From Nitrososphaerota archaeon (GTDB taxonomy: Archaea; Thermoproteota; Nitrososphaeria; Nitrososphaerales; Gagatemarchaeaceae), in NCBI GenBank assembly GCA_003135575.1, contig PLCG01000076.1, positions 914 to 9,473 on the forward strand: a DNA stretch of 8,560 nt, written 5' to 3'. How positions within the stretch are numbered: the stretch's first letter is position 1; every line of letters starts with the position of its first letter. Of the stretch, positions 1 to 4,252 are shown in pieces. Below the pieces are notes generated by a model, which ran no database searches, had not been told where the DNA came from, and saw nothing but the letters and a program-made list of their open reading frames with translations. The translations under genes were made by a program, and so were the position numbers.

Positions 1-102
1 TACCTGAAGTACCAGAACAAGCGCCCCGACTACATCGACGCGTGGTGGAACGTCGTCAACTGGTCTGACGTCGACCAACGGCTGTCCAAAGTCGTGAAGT
101 AA
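1..102 (+). CDS. C-terminal end of an unidentified protein (5' end outside window)
   Basis: Frame 1 is open from the first base to a TAA at 100-102 and encodes 33 residues, beginning YLKYQNKRPDYIDAWW and ending SKVVK. The segment is rich in Tyr, Trp, Asp and Lys and has no membrane helix, so it looks like the tail of a soluble protein. I do not recognise the family. A hairpin followed by a T-rich tract starts 26 bases after the stop, which fits this being the end of a transcription unit. It is called real because of its codon-like composition and its position just upstream of a same-strand gene, but 33 codons is weak evidence. Confidence 0.5.
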   Translation, partial: YLKYQNKRPDYIDAWWNVVNWSDVDQRLSKVVK

Positions 103-127
103 AGAAAGAGACCTACTGGCACTACTT

Positions 128-158
128 GAGGACGAGAAGAAGTCCTCCTTTCCCTTTT
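128..158 (+). terminator. Hairpin plus T-rich tract
   Basis: GAGGAC (128-133) pairs with GTCCTC (142-147) across an 8-base loop. The arm is followed by CTTTCCCTTTT to 158. The T-rich stretch is what archaeal termination normally needs; the hairpin is an extra. It lies between the upstream gene and the preferred ogg start, and inside the longer version of the ogg reading frame that would begin at TTG 126. This argues for the shorter ogg start. No experimental support. Confidence 0.35.
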
Positions 159-188
159 AATCCCACGAGCGCCGCTGCTGGAGCGGAT

Positions 189-195
189 GGAGGAG
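189..195 (+). promoter_or_regulatory. Shine-Dalgarno site for ogg
   Basis: GGAGGAG lies five bases before TTG 201. It matches the anti-Shine-Dalgarno end of archaeal 16S rRNA and decides the start of ogg: TTG 201 rather than the more upstream TTG 126, which has no such site and would add 25 low-complexity residues. Confidence 0.55.
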
Positions 196-200
196 CCCCT

Positions 201-1127
201 TTGGAGTTCAGGCTGAACCTCGCGAACCTACCCTTTGACCTGGGACACACCCTTGACAGCGGCCAGGCCTTCCGCTGGGCCCAGAGGGGAGAGTGGTGGT
301 ATGGCGTCCTCCCAAACGGACCAATAAAGGTAAGGCAAGAGGAGTCCTCGCTGATCTGCGTCTCGGGGGATGAGCATCTGGAGTCCCACTCAGTGCGCCT
401 CTACTTCCGCCTTGACGACGACCTTGAGCGCGTCTATTCGAAGATAATGAAGGACCCGCAGATCACGGAGGCCATCCAGCGCTACTACGGCCTCAGGCTC
501 ATCCAGCAAGATGTCTGGGAATGCCTGGTCTCTTTCGTAATCGCCACAAACACCAACATCCCGAGGATAAAGCTCATGATCTCGAACATCTGCGAGAAGT
601 TCGGGGAGAAGGTCACGTTCGAAGGGGACCAATACTCCCTCTTTCCGAGGCCTGAGGCGCTGGCTGGGGCGTCCCGCGAAGAGCTCGCGTCGTGCGGGCT
701 TGGGTACAGGGCGAGGTTCGTAAAGTCCGTGGCGGAGAAGGTAAGCACAGGGAACGTGAGCCTCGACGAGCTGAAGCTCCTGGATTATGAGCGCGCGAAG
801 GAGGTCCTTACGGAAAGACTCCTGGGCGAGAAGACTCTCTTAGGTATCGGAAGGAAGGCCGCCGATTGCATCCTGCTCTTCTCCTGCGGGAAGGACTCTG
901 CCTTCCCCATCGATGTCTGGATGGCCAAGGTACTCGCCAAGTACTATCCGAAGCTTTTCCACAAGGACATGGCCAAGCGACTGACCTCCCACGTCTCCAA
1001 AGAGACGAGGCTCTCCGGTGCCGCATACGAGAGCATCTCCGCCTCTATGAGGGATTACTTCGGGGAATATGCGGGATACGCCCAGCAATATCTCTTCCAT
1101 GACGCCAGGAAGAGCAACCTCGCCTAG
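201..1127 (+). CDS. ogg: 8-oxoguanine DNA glycosylase/AP lyase (OGG1 type, HhH-GPD superfamily)
   Basis: Bifunctional base-excision repair enzyme that removes 8-oxoguanine from DNA and nicks the strand by beta-elimination. From TTG 201 it is 308 residues, close to the usual length of OGG1-like enzymes. The N-terminal OGG domain carries DSGQAFRW (residues 19-26), the hallmark of this family. The helix-hairpin-helix motif LLGIGRKAAD (213-222) contains the expected catalytic Lys219. The GPD part PIDVWM supplies the catalytic Asp238, 19 residues after the lysine, the same spacing as Lys249/Asp268 in human OGG1. The segment TNTNIPRIKLMI matches the SSNNNIARI region of OGG1. The frame also opens at TTG 126, but the extra 25 residues are Pro/Ala/Arg rich and unlike the family, and GGAGGAG sits correctly for TTG 201. 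It ends 13 bases from the stop of the opposing eL13 gene, so the two are convergent. All key residues are present. Confidence 0.93.
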   Translation: MEFRLNLANLPFDLGHTLDSGQAFRWAQRGEWWYGVLPNGPIKVRQEESSLICVSGDEHLESHSVRLYFRLDDDLERVYSKIMKDPQITEAIQRYYGLRLIQQDVWECLVSFVIATNTNIPRIKLMISNICEKFGEKVTFEGDQYSLFPRPEALAGASREELASCGLGYRARFVKSVAEKVSTGNVSLDELKLLDYERAKEVLTERLLGEKTLLGIGRKAADCILLFSCGKDSAFPIDVWMAKVLAKYYPKLFHKDMAKRLTSHVSKETRLSGAAYESISASMRDYFGEYAGYAQQYLFHDARKSNLA

Positions 1128-1140
1128 TTGTGGAATCGCG

Positions 1141-1572
1141 CTACTTCTTCTTCGCCGAGGGCTTGTACCAGCTCTTCAGCATCTCGACGTTCTGCTCCGC
1201 CACGCTCCTCCGTCGGATGTCCACAGAGATGTCTTGATGCTTCGCCGCGTTGAGGGGGACGCCAGCGGAGGCCAGCTCTCCAAACGAGAACCCTCTCGCG
1301 TCCCTCTGATGCATCGAGCCTGGATCGACAAGCCTCGTAGTGACCATCGGCGTCGGCGCCGGCCCCAATTTCACCGGTGCTTCCTTTGTGATCGTCTTCG
1401 GAGGAGCCTCCTTCTTCTCCACTACCTTCTTTGCCTTTGGAGCTACTTTCTTCGGCTTCTCTTCGACAACGGGCGCCTTCTTTTCGACCTTCTTCGGCTT
1501 GGTCACCTTGGCCTTTGCCTTCTTTGAGGCAGCAACCTTACCGGGCTTGCCCTTTTTCTTTGAGGCGCTCAT
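1141..1572 (-). CDS. rpl13e: Large-subunit ribosomal protein eL13 (L13e family)
   Basis: Structural protein of the 50S subunit, shared by eukaryotes and a subset of archaea, mainly TACK lineages. The protein is 143 residues. Residues 1 to about 74 are a Lys/Ala/Pro-rich basic tail of near-repeats such as KPKKVEKKAP, likely disordered and RNA-binding. The conserved L13e domain follows: MVTTRLVDP, then RDARGFSFGELASAGV (90-105), then ISVDIRRRSVAEQNVEMLKSW (115-135), the typical GFS-GEL-AG and VD-RRRS-EQNV-LK signature. It begins with ATG, whose ATGA overlaps the stop of the upstream membrane-protein gene, so the pair is probably translationally coupled and co-transcribed. A GAGG purine run lies 11 bases before the start, rather far for a strong Shine-Dalgarno. 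It is convergent with ogg. The identification is firm; the long lysine-rich tail is the only variable part. Confidence 0.92.
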   Translation of the reverse strand: MSASKKKGKPGKVAASKKAKAKVTKPKKVEKKAPVVEEKPKKVAPKAKKVVEKKEAPPKTITKEAPVKLGPAPTPMVTTRLVDPGSMHQRDARGFSFGELASAGVPLNAAKHQDISVDIRRRSVAEQNVEMLKSWYKPSAKKK

Positions 1573-2030
1573 GACTCTTGCTTCCTCGTTCTGCTTCCTC
1601 GGAAGGCGAGGATTCCTCCCAGCGCCGCAAGCACTACCCCACCGCCGATTATCGGAAAGCTGTTGAATACGAGATATCCGGGCACGGCAAGGACGTCAAC
1701 CCCAAGGACCACGAGCGCGACTCCGAACACCAGCTGCCCGCCGCTGCTGATCCATACGGGGCTGTAGGTCCGACCCGACCCCACCGTCTGCCCCATCGGC
1801 GGACCCGCCCTGCGACCTGGCAACCCTCCTTTGAGGATCCCAATCGGGATGAACATGACGCCGAAGATGAGCAGGATGCCGGCGGTCCCCTGCATCGCAG
1901 AGTTCTCGGGGCTCGGGATGAGGCAAACGCAAGAGTCTCCCGCAGACGTCTTTGGTCCGTTGAAGAGCACGACCCCGGATACTCCGATCAGCGTGAGGAC
2001 AAATGCGAGGATGATGTATTGTGAATCCAA
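1569..2030 (-). CDS. Small four-helix integral membrane protein, unknown function
   Basis: From TTG 2030 the product is 153 residues. Hydrophobic segments lie at about 5-24, 48-67, 97-120 and 123-144, and a basic tail ends RTRKQES. The loop after helix 1 holds SCVC (33-36), and the loop after helix 2 is Gly/Pro/Arg rich (GLPGRRAGPPMG). I do not recognise a family. The frame stays open upstream to 2282, but those 84 extra residues overlap the neighbouring gene in another frame and have a non-membrane, Arg/Ser-rich composition. TTG 2030 starts just before the first membrane helix and lies about 34 bases after a TATA-like CTTAAG (minus strand), so I prefer it; TTG 2051 is a fallback. Its stop overlaps the eL13 ATG by four bases, implying coupled translation of a membrane protein with a ribosomal protein. 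Confidence 0.72.
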   Translation of the reverse strand: MDSQYIILAFVLTLIGVSGVVLFNGPKTSAGDSCVCLIPSPENSAMQGTAGILLIFGVMFIPIGILKGGLPGRRAGPPMGQTVGSGRTYSPVWISSGGQLVFGVALVVLGVDVLAVPGYLVFNSFPIIGGGVVLAALGGILAFRGSRTRKQES

Positions 2031-2058
2031 ACGTGCCCGAGACCGCGTCCGCAATACG

Positions 2059-2067
2059 TTTCTTAAG
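2059..2067 (-). promoter_or_regulatory. TATA-like box for the membrane protein/eL13 operon
   Basis: On the minus strand CTTAAGAAA is centred about 33 bases before TTG 2030 and overlaps the last codons of the upstream 8-TM gene. An archaeal TATA box sets the start point about 25-27 bases downstream, here near 2037, which would give a leader of only a few bases. This would let eL13 be transcribed independently of the upstream gene. Inference from spacing and composition only. Confidence 0.35.
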
Positions 2068-2866
2068 CGTTTCGAGGAACGAACAAGCCGTGCCGCCCAG
2101 GCAGATGTCCCAGAGTCCAGCCGGAGAGAAGGCACAGGACAGGTGGAGCGAAATAGATGAGGACGCCATAGTAGGAGAGAATCCACCTTTCGGGCAGATG
2201 GATTGCTATCATGAACACCCCGACATACTCCGCTATTTCCAGGGCGACAAGGCTTACTTGCTTCCACTTTCCGAACCTCCAAACCGTTGACGAGAATGCG
2301 AAGATCGAGAGCGGAGTGAGGCTAATTGACATCAATAATGCCCATACGTTTAGGTAGTCTGTAGGCGGAAAAGTGAGAATGTAGATTATCGGCATTGACA
2401 GGCCCACCGCAAGCAAACCTCCGTAGAAAATCAGGTCGCGTAGTCGCTTCTGCGCTTCCGAAAGTTCCTCGATAATGATACCCCTATCCCGCCGAGACAG
2501 TAGCCAACCCGACAATAACAGGAGTAACGGCGGCAGCATCAAGCTCACATCGCCCAGTGAAAATGCAGGTGAACTGCTGGATTGAAGTGCAACGGTGACC
2601 ACAAACCATCCAACATAGAAGACTAGCGCAAGAACAGCAAGGAAATATTTGCTCCGCGCACCGATGACCTTTCTTCGTGCGAACCACAAGTATATCGCGA
2701 CGGGAGAAACGGAAAGGGACAACAGGGCAGCGACCGAAAGGATTTCGCTCCATGGCTCCAGCTCAACAGGAACCGTTAGCCCAAGCCACGTAAACAATCC
2801 GTCGAGTACAATCGAGACAATCGGGATTGCTAGTCCCGTGACCAAGTAAGCGTCGTAACTCCTCAA
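2063..2866 (-). CDS. Eight-helix membrane protein built from two similar four-helix halves
   Basis: The product is 267 residues from TTG 2866. Hydrophobic segments lie near 7-29, 42-63, 74-95, 105-123, 145-166, 173-193, 203-223 and 230-250, with a charged cytoplasmic-type link at 124-143 (RRDRGIIIEELSEAQKRLRD). The two halves resemble each other: LPPLLLLLSGWLL (111-123) matches APPVLCLLSGWTL (240-252), and ALLSLSVSPVAIYLW (47-61) matches ALLMSISLTPLSIFA (176-190). This points to internal gene duplication. No family is recognised, and no catalytic or binding motif is visible; a transporter, sensor or scaffold role cannot be told apart. A GGCGGAGG run lies about 12 bases before the start, which is long for a Shine-Dalgarno. 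It ends 32 bases before the next minus-strand gene. The region looks more AT-rich than ogg and eL13. Confidence 0.75.
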   Translation of the reverse strand: MRSYDAYLVTGLAIPIVSIVLDGLFTWLGLTVPVELEPWSEILSVAALLSLSVSPVAIYLWFARRKVIGARSKYFLAVLALVFYVGWFVVTVALQSSSSPAFSLGDVSLMLPPLLLLLSGWLLSRRDRGIIIEELSEAQKRLRDLIFYGGLLAVGLSMPIIYILTFPPTDYLNVWALLMSISLTPLSIFAFSSTVWRFGKWKQVSLVALEIAEYVGVFMIAIHLPERWILSYYGVLIYFAPPVLCLLSGWTLGHLPGRHGLFVPRNA

Positions 2867-3011
2867 CTGAATTCTAGTCCTCCGCCTTCCTTGCGGGTAG
2901 AAAGAAAGTCAATTCAGGTCGTCCATCTACATTGTCGCTACTGGTCAATCAATAGACGAACTGCTTCTTCTATTTACGGACTTTGTAGAAATGCTGTACG
3001 GGCGCTGTCCT

Positions 3012-3062
3012 GGGCTCTGTTGCATCTTCAGGTGATTTGAAAGCGCGTAGCATGGCGGGTGA
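3012..3062. repeat. Degenerate direct repeat, copy A
   Basis: Bases 3012-3039 match 3549-3576 at 21 of 28 positions by hand alignment (shared blocks GTTGCA and GGTGATTT), and a further CGGGTGA follows in both copies with a one-base shift. Copy A lies in the 202-base gap between the minus-strand genes ending at 3069 and starting at 2866, where I see no other feature. It may be a shared upstream element or a scar of duplication. Confidence 0.3.
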
Positions 3063-3068
3063 CGAGAT

Positions 3069-3488
3069 TCACCTAATGGACACAGGAGGGCATGGGGCAG
3101 GAGAGTTGATTTGGACGGTCAAGGGTGACCCACTTACCGTAAGGTTCCCTCTTACGTCGCTTATGGGAAAGCTGACCCAATAGGAGTAAGTACCGTTCCT
3201 CACTTGGAAAACAATAGGGACGCTTGCCCCCTGCGGCGATTCAAACTTGGTCTGATTTCCAAGAAGTACTGCCTCACCGTCTTCGTAGACGTTCGGACCG
3301 CTCTCACAATTGGAGGGAACTTGTATGAAGGTGACGGAATATTCCCCTGTCACAAGATTGTTCTCGCCCATAATCAACGACGGTTTTACGAACTCAATCA
3401 GAATGAAGCTGGAGGCCATCAAGATGGCGAGCAGAACCAGCAGGGCCAATAGTGTCACAGGAATACCGCCCTTCGCAACGCCGGCCAA
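3069..3488 (-). CDS. Membrane-anchored exported protein, unknown function
   Basis: The product is 139 residues from TTG 3488. Residues 1-9 are short and basic (MAGVAKGGI), 10-34 form one strong membrane helix or uncleaved signal anchor, and the rest looks like an extracellular beta-rich domain. That domain has three N-glycosylation sequons (N78-Q-T, N98-G-T, N115-L-T) and exactly two cysteines (C61, C133) that could form a disulfide; all fit an outside location. It lacks the features I would expect of an archaeal type IV pilin or archaellin. No family is recognised. A TATA-like stretch lies about 40 bases upstream. After the TGA the same frame stays open for about 32 more codons, but nothing supports readthrough. 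Divergent from the next plus-strand gene. Confidence 0.68.
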   Translation of the reverse strand: MAGVAKGGIPVTLLALLVLLAILMASSFILIEFVKPSLIMGENNLVTGEYSVTFIQVPSNCESGPNVYEDGEAVLLGNQTKFESPQGASVPIVFQVRNGTYSYWVSFPISDVRGNLTVSGSPLTVQINSPAPCPPVSIR

Positions 3489-3522
3489 GAGAACCTACCC
3501 GTGCAGCTAAGTTGGGGGGCAA

Positions 3523-3538
3523 CTCATATTCTTATTGA
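3523..3538 (-). promoter_or_regulatory. TATA-like box for the 139-residue exported protein
   Basis: On the minus strand the AT-rich stretch TCAATAAGAATATGAG is centred about 43 bases before TTG 3488. It would place the start of transcription near 3505, giving a leader of roughly 17 bases. It is the most AT-rich stretch in the divergent intergenic region on that side. Confidence 0.35.
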
Positions 3539-3548
3539 GATGGCTCGA

Positions 3549-3598
3549 GGGTTCAGTTGCACGGTCGGGTGATTTTAGCGGTGTTGCGCGACGGGTGA
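3549..3598. repeat. Degenerate direct repeat, copy B
   Basis: Partner of the repeat at 3012-3062. It sits in the divergent spacer between the minus-strand gene starting at 3488 and the plus-strand gene starting at 3638. Both copies lie upstream of a minus-strand gene, and together they bracket the 139-residue gene. Confidence 0.3.
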
Positions 3599-3605
3599 TG
3601 GCAGG

Positions 3606-3613
3606 GTTAAATT
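3606..3613 (+). promoter_or_regulatory. TATA-like box for the four-helix protein at 3638
   Basis: GTTAAATT is centred about 28 bases before TTG 3638, the spacing expected when transcription begins at or next to the start codon (a leaderless mRNA). It is the main reason for accepting TTG 3638 as the start. Confidence 0.4.
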
Positions 3614-3637
3614 CACGCCAGAGAATATCTTGCGAAC

Positions 3638-4228
3638 TTGCATAGGTCTTGGGATAATGCCGCATTTGGCTTTACGGCAATATTGCTGGTAGCCGCGTTC
3701 TTCGTCATACTCTATGGCCTATCATACCTAGGGCTACTTACTTGGCCATCGCTTTGGCCACTAGGATATGTAAATTCCGTCGAAATGGCGGGACTCCTAA
3801 TGACCATCCATCTGGCTATCTTCGGATTCTCGGGCTTCATCTTCGTTTTCGTATCCACGCAACCGACGACTCCAGCAACGGAACGCACGAATAGGAGGTT
3901 TCTCTTTTTGGGTATCTGGATGATACTGGCCTCGGGCTCGGGTGCGTTCGCGGCTTTTGTGCATCAGGTGGCGCCAAACGCGGACAGACACATGGTGTGG
4001 ATTTCGCTGATCTTGTTCTTGTTGAACTTCGTCTTTCTCGTTTTTGTGGCCTTACTCGCATTGTTTAGAAGACCTAAGGTTCCAACTGGGTCGCAAGCGA
4101 CCTCTCAAGTAGCTTCATCCACTTGTTTCCTCTCTCGATTCCAATTCCCGCGGCTTGGGCCGGTGTCTGTCCGTCCAGAGCTATGTGAGGCTTCACGAAG
4201 TTGTATCGAATTGGCGTGGCGCGTATAA
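3638..4228 (+). CDS. Four-helix membrane protein with a tail derived from antisense transposase DNA
   Basis: The product is 196 residues from TTG 3638. Membrane helices lie at about 8-34, 49-73, 87-109 and 118-143, and the fourth ends in the basic stop-transfer RRPKVP. I do not recognise the family. From about residue 147 to the end the reading frame runs antisense through a transposase remnant on the other strand, and the sequence becomes Ser/Thr/Arg rich without clear structure (SQATSQVASSTCFLS and onward). The original C-terminus was therefore probably replaced or extended when an insertion sequence landed here. The TAA lies inside the inverted repeat in front of the next gene. The membrane part looks like a genuine gene; whether the whole protein is functional is unclear. 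Confidence 0.65.
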   Translation: MHRSWDNAAFGFTAILLVAAFFVILYGLSYLGLLTWPSLWPLGYVNSVEMAGLLMTIHLAIFGFSGFIFVFVSTQPTTPATERTNRRFLFLGIWMILASGSGAFAAFVHQVAPNADRHMVWISLILFLLNFVFLVFVALLALFRRPKVPTGSQATSQVASSTCFLSRFQFPRLGPVSVRPELCEASRSCIELAWRV

Positions 4229-4238
4229 GCGCCAATTC
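4208..4238. repeat. Perfect 9-bp inverted repeat enclosing a TATA-like box
   Basis: GAATTGGCG (4208-4216) and CGCCAATTC (4230-4238) are perfect inverted arms with a 13-base spacer that contains GTATAAG. A second pairing is possible, TGGCGC (4217-4222) with GCGCCA (4229-4234). It lies 14 bases before the start codon of the 756-residue protein. Possible readings are an operator for a dimeric repressor covering the promoter, a terminator for the preceding gene whose stop is inside it, or simply palindromic transposase DNA. Confidence 0.6.
4223..4229 (+). promoter_or_regulatory. TATA-like box of the 756/267-residue operon
   Basis: GTATAAG is centred 27 bases before TTG 4253, the canonical archaeal TATA-to-start distance, so the operon mRNA would be leaderless. 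No Shine-Dalgarno precedes TTG 4253, which agrees. The box lies between the arms of the 4208-4238 inverted repeat, so a protein bound there would be expected to block TBP. Confidence 0.5.
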
Positions 4239-4252
4239 GCTCTAATCTTGAT

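Larger units (their letters stand above)
4074..4241 (-). pseudogene. C-terminal remnant of a DDE transposase (insertion sequence scar)
   Basis: On the minus strand, from AGC 4241 to TAG 4074, about 55 codons encode ...RYNFVKPHIALDGQTPAQ, followed by AAGIGIERGNKWMKLLERS. The pattern YNF-x-(R/K)PH-x-x-L-x-G-x-TPA-x-AAGI is the classic C-terminal tail of integrase-fold DDE transposases (IS6/IS481/IS3-like), common in archaeal IS elements. The DDE residues would lie upstream and are missing: an in-frame TAG sits at 4242-4244, and the region beyond it holds the start of another gene. It has no start codon. Only the 3' end of the element remains, overlapping in antisense the tail of the four-helix protein and the promoter of the next operon. 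Family assignment beyond DDE type is uncertain. Confidence 0.8.

Noticed and set aside
126..200. N-terminal extension of ogg from TTG 126
   Set aside because: The added 25 residues are low complexity and unlike OGG1 proteins. The segment contains a terminator-like hairpin, and a good Shine-Dalgarno (189-195) fits TTG 201.
1340..1666. Phe-rich plus-strand ORF opposite eL13
   Set aside because: It is the antisense shadow of the lysine-rich eL13 tail (AAG/AAA codons read as CTT/TTT).
2031..2282. Upstream extension of the 4-TM protein frame to 237 residues
   Set aside because: It overlaps most of the 3' part of the 8-TM gene in another frame, and the extra residues are Arg/Ser/Pro rich without homology-like features.
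2970..3068. In-frame continuation after the TGA of the 139-residue gene (including a 27-codon ATG frame)
   Set aside because: There is no sign of readthrough or a selenocysteine/pyrrolysine context. It is too short to support as a gene, although one part forms the repeat noted at 3012-3062.
2867..3068. Possible regulatory RNA in the minus-strand intergenic gap
   Set aside because: No stable hairpin series, riboswitch-like motif or terminator was seen; only the degenerate repeat.
3052..3183. 43-codon plus-strand ORF starting at ATG 3052
   Set aside because: It is mostly antisense to the 3' end of the exported-protein gene, with no ribosome site or recognisable content.
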